The notes beneath the pieces are model-generated. The model saw nothing but the letters and a program-made list of their open reading frames with translations. It searched no databases and was not told the DNA's origin. DNA of 64,000 bases from NCBI RefSeq assembly GCF_023516595.1, contig NZ_JAMGBG010000123.1, positions 19,178 to 83,177 of the forward strand, given 5' to 3'. Shown piece by piece: positions 15,890 to 23,013 of the stretch. The position numbers were made by a program, and so were the translations under genes. The first letter of the stretch is position 1; each line of letters starts with the position of its first letter. Origin of the DNA: Streptomyces neyagawaensis. GTDB taxonomy: Bacteria > Actinomycetota > Actinomycetes > Streptomycetales > Streptomycetaceae.

Positions 15890-15914
15890 CGTGCACGTGC
15901 ATCTGACCGTGCAT
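15890..15914 (+). promoter_or_regulatory. 25-bp element shared with the ATPase promoter region (copy A)
   Basis: It begins CGTGCACGTGCATCTG and continues ACCGTGCAT. The same sequence occurs inverted at 16977-17001 with 23 of 25 bases identical. It is followed by a TGCAT-N6-ATGCA inverted repeat (15922-15937) and a -10-like TATGAT (15956-15961). The rest of the 15705-16044 gap holds no convincing gene. Confidence 0.6.
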
Positions 15915-16044
15915 GCGCAGGTGCATCAGCTCATGCAACAGCACGTGAACGAAGCTATGATCCGGGGCAGTTGACTACTGCAACTCTGGCCACACCAGTG
16001 CCAAGCGCATCGAGCGCACCACTGCACCACCCGGGGAGCTACCT

Positions 16045-16311
16045 GTGGACCACGACGTGTACGGCGTGGATGACGTGTACAACGGCATGGCCGCGACGGA
16101 GCTGACCGAGCTCCACGCGGTGGCCTGGCAGAAGAGCCGGCACAGCAACTCGCAGGGCAACTGTGTGGAGTTCGCGCGACTGCCCGGCGGTGACGTGGCG
16201 GTGCGGAACTCCCGGTTCCCGGACGGGCCCGCGCTCGTCTACACCCGCGCCGAGATCGAGGCGATGCTGCTGGGTGTGAAGGACGGCGAGTTCGACCACC
16301 TGATCGCCTGA
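16045..16311 (+). CDS. DUF397 protein of a whiJ-like module
   Basis: The 88-residue protein has the DUF397 pattern WQKSRHSNSQGNCVEFARL, then GDVAVRNSRFPDGPALVYTRAEIEAML. DUF397 proteins are abundant in Streptomyces and normally sit beside an XRE/DUF5753 regulator, as here (17286), probably acting as its partner or antagonist in controlling development. GTG 16045 has GGGGAG six bases upstream. The gene ends before a shared hairpin that also ends the convergent ATPase gene. Confidence 0.88.
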   Translation: MDHDVYGVDDVYNGMAATELTELHAVAWQKSRHSNSQGNCVEFARLPGGDVAVRNSRFPDGPALVYTRAEIEAMLLGVKDGEFDHLIA

Positions 16312-16352
16312 CGCCTGCTCATGGACGGCCGTCCGGTGGTGTGACACGCGTA

Positions 16353-16382
16353 GAACCGCGGCGCGGAGGTGCGCCGCGGTTC
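16353..16382. terminator. Bidirectional terminator
   Basis: GAACCGCGGCGC (16353-16364) and GCGCCGCGGTTC (16371-16382) form a perfect 12-bp stem with loop GGAGGT. It lies between the convergent DUF397 and ATPase genes. Confidence 0.85.
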
Positions 16383-16383
16383 G

Positions 16384-16899
16384 TCAGCGGTTCGAGGAGC
16401 CGCCGCTCGCGGGCGGTACGCGGAACAGCGCCCACACGACCTTGCCGCTGAGCGTGCCGGCCAGCGGATGCCAGCCCCAGCTGTCCGCGAAGGAGTCGAC
16501 CAGGAACAGTCCGCGTCCCGACTCCGCCGAGAAGTCGTCCGAGTTCCGGGCGACGGGACTGTCATGGCTGGGGTCGCGCACCGCGCACACCAGCCGCTCC
16601 GTCCAGCGCATCAGATGCAGCCGTACGGGAGGGTTCTGGGTGGGGCAGTGTCCGTTGACCGAGGGCAGCCCGTGCCGCAGAGCGTTGGTGACGAGTTCCG
16701 AGACCACGAGACAGATGTCGTCGAACCGCTCGCCCATGTGCCACTGGTCGAGCGTCCCCCGCGTGAACTGCCGCGCCTCGCGCACCGCTTCGTAGCGGGG
16801 CGGGAGCGCACAGGAGGCGGCGTCGGACACGGTCGCGGGATCGAGGGGCGGAAGTCCCTGCCGTAAGGGTTCGAGCATGGTCGATCCATTCGTCCCCAT
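16384..16899 (-). CDS. HATPase-fold regulatory kinase-like protein (anti-sigma factor type)
   Basis: This is a 171-residue GHKL ATPase. The N-box is CLVVSELVTNALRHG, the G1 box CAVRDPSHDSP and the G2 box ESGRGLFLVD. It resembles the single-domain RsbW-like proteins that accompany DUF397 and DUF5753 genes in Streptomyces. ATG 16899 is chosen because GGGAG lies eight bases upstream; GTG 16908 would overlap that site. Codon 12 is TTA (16866-16864), so translation should need the bldA tRNA, which ties it to development. Target unknown. Confidence 0.85.
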   Translation of the reverse strand: MGTNGSTMLEPLRQGLPPLDPATVSDAASCALPPRYEAVREARQFTRGTLDQWHMGERFDDICLVVSELVTNALRHGLPSVNGHCPTQNPPVRLHLMRWTERLVCAVRDPSHDSPVARNSDDFSAESGRGLFLVDSFADSWGWHPLAGTLSGKVVWALFRVPPASGGSSNR

Positions 16900-16976
16900 G
16901 CGAGGCACTCCCGAGTGTTCGCGGTCGTAGCGATGCAGCGGTGGCGCGGGACCATGGTTTCGGATGCGTACAGCAG

Positions 16977-17001
16977 ATGCAAGGGCAGATGCACGTGCAC
17001 G
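16977..17001 (-). promoter_or_regulatory. 25-bp element shared with the DUF397 promoter region (copy B)
   Basis: Read on the minus strand this is CGTGCACGTGCATCTG followed by CCCTTGCAT. It matches copy A at 23 of 25 positions and lies about 78 bases before the ATPase start. The rest of the 16900-17285 gap contains no gene I can support. Confidence 0.6.
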
Positions 17002-17285
17002 CGCCCGGAATGGACCCGGCGGTACCGGTTCCTGGACATTTCTTCTGTCACCTTGTTCCCGAAAACCGGGCGCGAACCGACGACTTACCGGCGGTTTTCA
17101 GCGACCTCCACCGACTCTCCACGTCATCTTCGACCGCCCGCCGAGTTCTTGGCGCTCCCGGCCGCTCCTCGCCCCACCCGTCCCAGGTGTTGAAGACTTT
17201 CCATTTCTGTAACCGGACGAGTGCGGATCGGAGTGGTTTAGTGGCAGACTGCGGCCCTTGAAGAAGTTGGGGAGGCTGGACGAAC

Positions 17286-18149
17286 GTGGGCGCCGGTGAA
17301 TCGAGCGGGTCGGTGGTGAGGCGGATGCTGCTGGGCTCGCATCTCAGGCGGCTGCGCGAGGCACAGGGGATCACCCGGGAGAAGGCCGGGTACTCGATCC
17401 GCGCCTCCGAGTCGAAGATCAGTCGTATGGAGCTCGGCCGGGTGAGCTTCAAGACCCGTGACGTGGAGGACCTGTTGACCCTCTACGGCGTCACCGACGA
17501 GGCCGAGCGCACCTCCCTGCTCTCCCTCGCCAAGGAGGCGAACGTCGCCGGCTGGTGGCACAGCTACTCCGACGTCCTGCCCAGCTGGTTCCCCACCTAC
17601 GTCGGCCTCGAGGCCGCCGCCCACCTCATCCGCTCCTACGAAGTGCAGTTCGTCCACGGCCTGCTGCAGACCGAGGCGTACGCCCACGCGGTCGTCGCCC
17701 GCGGGATGAAGGACGCGAGCGACGCCGAGATCGACAAGCGGGTCGCCGTCCGCATGGAGCGCCAGAAGTACCTGGTCTCCGAGCGGGCCCCCGAGTTCCA
17801 CTGCGTCCTCGACGAGGCCGCCCTGCGACGCCCTTACGGCGACCGCGAGGTGATGCGCGGTCAGCTCCAGCACCTCATCGAGATCTCCGAGCGCCCCAAC
17901 GTCTGCCTCCAGGTGATGCCGTTCGGCTTCGGCGGGCACTCCGGCGAGAGCGGCGCCTTCACGGTCCTCAGCTTCCCCGAGTCCGACCTCTCGGACGTCG
18001 TCTACCTCGAACAGCTCACCAGCGCGCTCTACCTGGACAAGCGCGAGGACGTCGCCCAGTACGAGCGGGCCATGAAACAGCTCCAGAACGACAGCCCCTC
18101 CCCGGCGGAGAGCCGCGACCTGCTGCGGGGGCTGCTCCAGCTGTCCTGA
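17286..18149 (+). CDS. XRE-family regulator with DUF5753 domain (WhiJ-like)
   Basis: The 287-residue protein has an N-terminal helix-turn-helix (LGSHLRRLREAQGITREKAGY, then SESKISRMELGRVSF, about 15-65). A DUF5753 sensor-like domain follows (about 100-280), marked by SYEVQFVHGLLQTEAYAHAVV and RPNVCLQVMPFG. GTG 17286 follows GGGGAGG by 11 bases. With the DUF397 and ATPase genes it makes the three-part set known around whiJ and in many copies in Streptomyces genomes. It probably binds near these promoters and responds to its DUF397 partner. Confidence 0.88.
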   Translation: MGAGESSGSVVRRMLLGSHLRRLREAQGITREKAGYSIRASESKISRMELGRVSFKTRDVEDLLTLYGVTDEAERTSLLSLAKEANVAGWWHSYSDVLPSWFPTYVGLEAAAHLIRSYEVQFVHGLLQTEAYAHAVVARGMKDASDAEIDKRVAVRMERQKYLVSERAPEFHCVLDEAALRRPYGDREVMRGQLQHLIEISERPNVCLQVMPFGFGGHSGESGAFTVLSFPESDLSDVVYLEQLTSALYLDKREDVAQYERAMKQLQNDSPSPAESRDLLRGLLQLS

Positions 18150-18195
18150 GGCCCGTGGGTCCCCCGTGAGTCTGCGGGAATTCCCTCTCAACTCC

Positions 18196-18241
18196 CAGTG
18201 CACAGACGTACGATGACGCGTGATCACATCGTCATGCACTG
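18196..18241 (+). promoter_or_regulatory. Hyphenated dyad over a -10-like box upstream of the aldehyde dehydrogenase gene
   Basis: CAGTGC (18196) pairs with GCACTG (18236-18241), and ATGACG (18213-18218) pairs with CGTCAT (18230-18235). TACGAT at 18209-18214 is a possible -10. It may be an operator. Confidence 0.35.
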
Positions 18242-18290
18242 TTGTGTGCGTACGGGTGTCCGCCCCGGCCGCGAGGGATTGAGGGTTCAC

Positions 18291-19751
18291 ATGTCGTCCT
18301 ACTTCACCGATCTGGCGCAGCAGTACATCGGCGGTGAGTGGCGCCCCGGCACCGGCTCCTGGGACATCATCGACTTCGACCCCTATGACGGTGAGAAGCT
18401 CGCGTCGATCACGATCGCCACGGCCGCCGAGGTGGACGAGGCCTACCGGGCCGCGCGGGACGCCCAGCGGGAGTGGGCCGATGTCAACGCCTACGCCCGT
18501 CGCGCCGTGTTCGAGAAGGCCCTGCGGGTCGTCGAGGAGCGCGAGCGGGAGATCGCCGAGGTGATCATCGCCGAGCTGGGCGGGACCCGCCTCAAGGCCG
18601 GCTTCGAACTGCACCTCGCCAAGGAGTTCCTGCGCGAATCGATTCAGCTGACGCTGCGCCCGGAGGGGAGAATCATTCCCTCGCCGGTCGAGGGCAAGGA
18701 GAACCGCCTCTACCGCGTGCCGGTCGGTGTGGTGGGCGTGATCAGCCCCTTCAACTTCCCGTTCCTGCTCTCCCTCAAGTCGGTCGCCCCGGCCCTCGCG
18801 CTCGGCAACGGTGTCGTGCTGAAGCCGCACGAGGACACCCCGGTCACCGGCGGCACGCTGGTCGCGAAGATCTTCGAGGAGGCGGGTCTGCCGGCCGGTC
18901 TGCTGAACGTCGTCGTCACCGACATCGCCGAGATCGGTGACGCCTTCATCGAGCACCCGATCCCCAGGGTCATCTCCTTCACCGGCTCCGACAAGGTCGG
19001 CCGCCATGTCGCCACCGTCGCCGCCTCGCACTTCAAGCGGGTGGTCCTCGAACTGGGCGGCAACAGCGCGCTGGTGGTGCTGGACGACGCGGACATCGAC
19101 TACGCGGTCGACGCGGCGGTCTTCTCGCGCTACGTCCACCAGGGCCAGGTCTGCATGGCCGCGAACCGCGTCCTGGTGGACCGCTCGGTGCGGGACGAGT
19201 TCACCGAGAAGTTCGTGGCGAAGGTGAGGGCGCTGAAGACCGGCGACCCGCGCGACCCGGGGACGGTCATCGGCCCGGTCATCAGCTCCTCGCAGGCCGA
19301 CGCCCTGACCGCCGTCGTGGACCAGGCGCTCGCCCAGGGCGCCACGGCGCTCGTCCGCGGCACCACCACCGGCAACCTGGTCGGGCCGAGCGTCCTCACC
19401 GGCCTCCCGGCCGGCTCCCCCCTCCTCCAGCAGGAGATCTTCGGCCCCATCGCCTTCCTCATCCCCTTCGACGGGGAGGAGGAGGCCGTCCGCCTCGTCA
19501 ACGACACCCCGTACGGCCTGAGCGGCGCCGTCCACACCGGGGACGTCGAGCGGGGTGTGCGCTTCGCCCAGCGGATCGACACCGGGATGTTCCACGTCAA
19601 CGACGGCACCGTCCACGACGAGCCGATCGTCCCGTTCGGCGGAGAGAAGCACTCCGGCCTCGGCCGCCTGGGCGGCGAGACCACGGTGGAGGCGTTCACC
19701 ACCCAGAAGTGGATCTCGATCCAGCACGGCCGCAGCCGCTTCCCGTTCTGA
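18291..19751 (+). CDS. NAD(P)-dependent aldehyde dehydrogenase
   Basis: This 486-residue protein has the full ALDH fold. Key parts are the cofactor-binding SPFNFPF, the FTGSDKVGRHV motif, the general base in LELGGNSALVVLDDAD (Glu about 253), the catalytic Cys in HQGQVCMAANRVLVD (about 288) and the EIFGPIAFLIPF motif. It oxidises aldehydes to acids. Wording such as LGGTRLKAGFELHLAKEF is close to benzaldehyde/vanillin dehydrogenase-like members, but the substrate cannot be fixed. ATG 18291 follows GAGGG; earlier in-frame starts run through a candidate operator. A hairpin follows at 19796. Confidence 0.9.
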   Translation: MSSYFTDLAQQYIGGEWRPGTGSWDIIDFDPYDGEKLASITIATAAEVDEAYRAARDAQREWADVNAYARRAVFEKALRVVEEREREIAEVIIAELGGTRLKAGFELHLAKEFLRESIQLTLRPEGRIIPSPVEGKENRLYRVPVGVVGVISPFNFPFLLSLKSVAPALALGNGVVLKPHEDTPVTGGTLVAKIFEEAGLPAGLLNVVVTDIAEIGDAFIEHPIPRVISFTGSDKVGRHVATVAASHFKRVVLELGGNSALVVLDDADIDYAVDAAVFSRYVHQGQVCMAANRVLVDRSVRDEFTEKFVAKVRALKTGDPRDPGTVIGPVISSSQADALTAVVDQALAQGATALVRGTTTGNLVGPSVLTGLPAGSPLLQQEIFGPIAFLIPFDGEEEAVRLVNDTPYGLSGAVHTGDVERGVRFAQRIDTGMFHVNDGTVHDEPIVPFGGEKHSGLGRLGGETTVEAFTTQKWISIQHGRSRFPF

Positions 19752-19795
19752 CGCCGTCCGGCTGATCGCCCACCGGATTTCGTACGCCCCGCGGA

Positions 19796-19820
19796 CTTGC
19801 GGACCGTACCTGTCCGCAAG
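19796..19820 (+). terminator. Hairpin after the aldehyde dehydrogenase gene
   Basis: CTTGCGGAC (19796-19804) and GTCCGCAAG (19812-19820) form a perfect 9-bp stem with a 7-nt loop, 44 bases past the stop. It could instead be a regulatory site of the next gene. Confidence 0.55.
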
Positions 19821-19886
19821 GGCCCGTAGCTTCGGAGGTGTCAGAGGGGCTCAGCGGAGCCCGGACCCGACGAAAGGCGGCCGGTC

Positions 19887-20435
19887 ATGGTCACGCACGT
19901 GCAGGCAGAGGCGAAGGGCGACGAGAAGGGGGCGCTGCTCGCCTTCCTGGCGGAGCAGCGCGGCGGCCTGCGGCGCACGCTGCTCGGGCTGACCGACGAA
20001 CAGGCCGTCAGCCGGCCGAGCGCGAGCGAGCTGTCCCTGGCCGGGCTGGTCAAGCATGTCGCCGAGGTCGAGCAGGGCTGGATCGCCCGCGCCAAGGGCG
20101 AGCCCGCGGCGGTGCACCGGGACGAGTCGAACTGGCACGAGTGCTTCACCCTCGTCGGCGACGAGACCGTCGAGCAGCAGCTCGCGTACTACGAGAAGGT
20201 GGCCGCCGAGACGGAGGCGTTCATCCGCGCGGTGCCGAGCCTCGACGACACCTTCGAACTGCCGGCGGCGCCCTGGCACCCGCAGGACGAGACGCTCTCG
20301 ATGCGCTGGCTGTGTCTGCACCTGATCCGTGAGACGGCCCGGCATGCCGGGCACGCCGACATCATCCGGGAGTCGCTGGACGGCGCGACCGCCTTCGAGC
20401 TGGTGGCGAAGGAACAGGGCGGCAGCTGGGGCTGA
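19887..20435 (+). CDS. DinB/DUF664-family protein
   Basis: This is a 182-residue four-helix protein of the DinB-like superfamily. The family metal positions are visible as His in LVKHVAEVEQGW and in LHLIRETARHAGHADIIRES. Such proteins include mycothiol-, bacillithiol- and glutathione-type S-transferases; in Streptomyces mycothiol would be the thiol, but this is inference. ATG 19887 follows AAAGGCGG. The next gene, a PadR regulator, begins 27 bases downstream on the same strand. Confidence 0.82.
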   Translation: MVTHVQAEAKGDEKGALLAFLAEQRGGLRRTLLGLTDEQAVSRPSASELSLAGLVKHVAEVEQGWIARAKGEPAAVHRDESNWHECFTLVGDETVEQQLAYYEKVAAETEAFIRAVPSLDDTFELPAAPWHPQDETLSMRWLCLHLIRETARHAGHADIIRESLDGATAFELVAKEQGGSWG

Positions 20436-20461
20436 CCCCGCGGGGTCCTACGCTGGGCCCC

Positions 20462-21103
20462 ATGTCAGCGATCCGTCTTCTCGTGCTGGGCGCGGTGCGC
20501 CAGCACGGGCGGGCCCACGGCTACCAGGTGCGCAACGACCTGGAGTACTGGGGCGCGCACGAGTGGTCCAACGCCAAGCCCGGCTCGATCTACCACGCGC
20601 TGAAGCAGATGGCGAAACAGGGACTGCTGCACGCGCACGAGATCGCCCCCTCCACCGCCGGCGGGCCGCCGCGCACCGAGTACGAGATCACGGAGAAGGG
20701 CACCGCCGAGTATCTGAGCCTGCTGCGGGAGGCCCTCCTCGCCCATGACCAGAAGCCGGACGTGCTCTCCGCGGCGCTCGGCTTCATGGTCGACCTCGAC
20801 CGCGAGGAGGTCCTCGGACTCCTCCAGCAGCGGGTGCGCACCATCCGGCAGTGGCGCGCCGCGGTCACCGACCACTACACCCCCGAGGACGGCCCCGCCC
20901 AGCTGGGCCACATCGGCGAGATCATGAACTTCTGGGTCCACTCCGCCGACGCCGGCGCCGAGTGGACCCAGGGGCTCATCGAGCGGATCCGCGGCGGCGC
21001 CTACACCTTCGCCGGTGAGGGCGAACCGTTCGTCGGCGTCCTGACCGAGGGCCAGGAGAACCCGTACGCGACGGGGCAGCGGCATCCGGAGGACAGTCGC
21101 TGA
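20462..21103 (+). CDS. PadR-family transcriptional regulator
   Basis: The 213-residue protein has the PadR winged helix (LLVLGAVRQHGRAHGYQVRND, SIYHALKQMAKQGLL, PPRTEYEITEKGTAEYL, residues 1-85). A helical C-terminal dimerisation domain (Vir_act_alpha_C type) follows. It probably represses the ABC exporter downstream, because two GTCAAACTTGA-type palindromes start at its own stop codon. TACGCT ends seven bases before ATG 20462, so a separate leaderless transcript is possible besides readthrough from the DinB gene. Confidence 0.88.
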   Translation: MSAIRLLVLGAVRQHGRAHGYQVRNDLEYWGAHEWSNAKPGSIYHALKQMAKQGLLHAHEIAPSTAGGPPRTEYEITEKGTAEYLSLLREALLAHDQKPDVLSAALGFMVDLDREEVLGLLQQRVRTIRQWRAAVTDHYTPEDGPAQLGHIGEIMNFWVHSADAGAEWTQGLIERIRGGAYTFAGEGEPFVGVLTEGQENPYATGQRHPEDSR

Positions 21104-21161
21104 TCAAGTTTGACCAGTGCTCCGCCCTGCCTTACCGTGGCAGTGTAGTCAAACTTGACTA
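21102..21161 (+). promoter_or_regulatory. Promoter with two PadR-type operators for the ABC exporter
   Basis: Site 1 is GATCAAGTTTGACC (21102-21115). Site 2 is TAGTCAAACTTGACTA (21146-21161), a perfect 16-bp palindrome with the same core in the other orientation. Between them lie TTGACC (21110-21115) as -35, a 17-bp spacer and TACCGT (21133-21138) as -10. One site overlaps the -35 and the other the likely transcript start, a layout that suits repression. Confidence 0.75.
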
Positions 21162-21206
21162 GTGACCTGGGTCGCCAGTGAGGGGCCCGGTGAGGGAGTG
21201 GGGACA

Positions 21207-22175
21207 GTGGCCGACACGGCGATCACCGTCGAGGGCGCACACAAGAAGTACGGCGACAAGAAGGCGCTGGACGGGCTCGACCTCACGGTCGCGTCCGGCA
21301 CGGTGCAGGGCGTGCTCGGGCCCAACGGCGCGGGCAAGACCACCCTGGTCCGGATCCTGTCCACCCTGCTGCGCCCCGACGCGGGCCGCATCCGGGTGGC
21401 CGGGCACGACGTGGTGGCACACGCGCGTGAGGTGCGCCCGTGCATCGGACTGCTCGGCCAGCACGCGGCACTCGACGAGGAACTCGGCGGCCGGCAGAAC
21501 CTGGAGATGTTCGGCCGCCTGTATCACCTGGGCGCCCGCCACGCGCGCGTGCGCGCCGACGAACTCCTGGAGCGCTTCGGCCTCACCGACACCGGCCGCA
21601 AGCCGGTCAGGCAGTACAGCGGCGGCATGCGGCGCCGCCTCGATCTCGCCGCGTCCCTCATCGCCGAACCGGAGGTGCTCTTCCTCGACGAACCGACCAC
21701 CGGCCTCGACCCGCGCGGCCGGGCCGAGGTGTGGACGTCCGTCCGCTCCCTCGTCGGCGGCGGGACGACGGTCCTGCTCACCACCCAGTACCTGGAGGAG
21801 GCCGACCGGCTGGCCGACCGCATCGCGTTCGTCGACGGCGGCCGCGTCGTCGCCGACGGCACCGCCGACGAGCTGAAACGCCTGACCGGCGGCGACCGCA
21901 TCGACGTCGTCCTGCGCGACGCCGGGCAACTCGGCGCCGCCTTGGCCCTGTTGCCGGTCCCGAAGGACGACGTCTCCGCGGACGCCGACCGCCGCCGCCT
22001 CAGCGTCCCCGTCACCGACCGCATGACGGCCCTGGCCGGCGTCGTACGGGCCCTGGAGGACGCCGGGATCGAGGCCGAGGACATCGCCCTGCGCCGCCCG
22101 ACGCTGGACGAGGTGTTCCTGCACCTCACCGGGGACGACCGGGCAGGGCACCACCGGGTGAAGGAGACCGTGTGA
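21207..22175 (+). CDS. ABC transporter ATP-binding protein, DrrA-like
   Basis: The 322-residue protein has Walker A GPNGAGKTTLVR, Q-loop GLLGQHAALDEELGG, signature YSGGMRRRLDLAASL, Walker B EVLFLDEPTTGLDP and a DrrA-type C-terminal domain (to about 320). GTG 21207 (VADTAITVEGAHKKYG) is chosen on GAGGGAG eight bases upstream; GTG 21162 lies next to the operator and is unlikely. It is translationally coupled to the permease (GTGA overlap). The pair is likely a drug or lipid exporter induced when PadR releases DNA. Confidence 0.9.
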   Translation: MADTAITVEGAHKKYGDKKALDGLDLTVASGTVQGVLGPNGAGKTTLVRILSTLLRPDAGRIRVAGHDVVAHAREVRPCIGLLGQHAALDEELGGRQNLEMFGRLYHLGARHARVRADELLERFGLTDTGRKPVRQYSGGMRRRLDLAASLIAEPEVLFLDEPTTGLDPRGRAEVWTSVRSLVGGGTTVLLTTQYLEEADRLADRIAFVDGGRVVADGTADELKRLTGGDRIDVVLRDAGQLGAALALLPVPKDDVSADADRRRLSVPVTDRMTALAGVVRALEDAGIEAEDIALRRPTLDEVFLHLTGDDRAGHHRVKETV

Positions 22176-22951
22176 CCCCGTACGCGCTCGTCGACTCCTG
22201 GACCATGACCCGCCGTGAACTCGCCCACTGGGCGCGGCGGCCGGTCCAGGTCCTGGTCGCCCTGGTCTTCCCCGTCATGATGCTGCTGATGTTCGGCCAC
22301 CTCTTCGGCGGCGGCCGCGGCGTCGAGGGCGACTACATCCCCTACCTGGTGCCCGGCATGCTCGCGCTGACCATGGCGTTCGGGCTCGAAGGGACCATGA
22401 TCGCCGTCACCCGGGACCTCGACAAGGGCGTCATCGACCGCTTCCGGTCCATGCCGATGGCGAGCGGCGCCGTCCTGGTGGGCCGCGCGACCGCCGACAT
22501 GCTCCAGTCCGCGCTGAACCTCGCCGTGATGCTCGGCGTCGGGTACGCGCTCGGCTGGCGCGCGCACGGCGGGGCCGGGGCCCTCCTCGCGGCCGTCGGC
22601 CTGCTGCTGCTCCTCCGCTTCGCCATGCTGTGGATCGGCATCCACCTCGCGATGATCGCGGGCAAGCCGGAGATGGTGCAGGCCGTGCAGATCCTGGTGT
22701 GGCCCGTCGGCTTCCTCTCCAACGCGTTCGCCACCCCCGAGACCATGCCGTCGTGGCTGGGCGCCGCCGTCGAGTGGAACCCGCTCTCGGCGACCGCCAC
22801 GGCCGTACGGGACCTGTTCGGCGACCAGGGCGCCACCTCCGCGTCCTGGGCCGCCGAACACGCCGCCCTCCTCGCCGTGGCCTGGCCCGTGGCCCTGACC
22901 GCCGCCTTCTTCCCCCTGGCGGTACGGCGGTTCTCCCACCTCAGCAAGTAG
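22172..22951 (+). CDS. ABC-2 type transporter permease, DrrB-like
   Basis: This 259-residue membrane protein has six predicted helices (for example VLVALVFPVMMLLMFGHLF and LLAAVGLLLLLRFAMLWIGIHL). The ABC-2 motif region LIVWPVGFLSNAFATPETMP-like appears as ILVWPVGFLSNAFATPETMP before the last helix. GTG 22172 overlaps the ATPase stop. It pairs with the preceding DrrA-like ATPase; substrate unknown. Confidence 0.88.
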   Translation: MTPYALVDSWTMTRRELAHWARRPVQVLVALVFPVMMLLMFGHLFGGGRGVEGDYIPYLVPGMLALTMAFGLEGTMIAVTRDLDKGVIDRFRSMPMASGAVLVGRATADMLQSALNLAVMLGVGYALGWRAHGGAGALLAAVGLLLLLRFAMLWIGIHLAMIAGKPEMVQAVQILVWPVGFLSNAFATPETMPSWLGAAVEWNPLSATATAVRDLFGDQGATSASWAAEHAALLAVAWPVALTAAFFPLAVRRFSHLSK

Positions 22952-23013
22952 CCGGTCTCAGCGCGTAGCCCCCCGGGGCGGCCGGGACCTGCCCGCGTAA
23001 GAACATCCGTGCC

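Noticed and set aside
15812..16105. 97-codon frame before the DUF397 gene
   Set aside because: It runs through the likely promoter elements, has no recognisable family, and overlaps the DUF397 start.
16909..17285. Possible small RNA or tRNA gene in the 377-base gap
   Set aside because: No cloverleaf or strong terminator was found; only short inverted repeats and the shared 25-bp element.
17238..19727. 829-codon minus-strand frame across the XRE and aldehyde dehydrogenase genes
   Set aside because: It covers two well-supported plus-strand genes and their intergenic region and has no domain signature.
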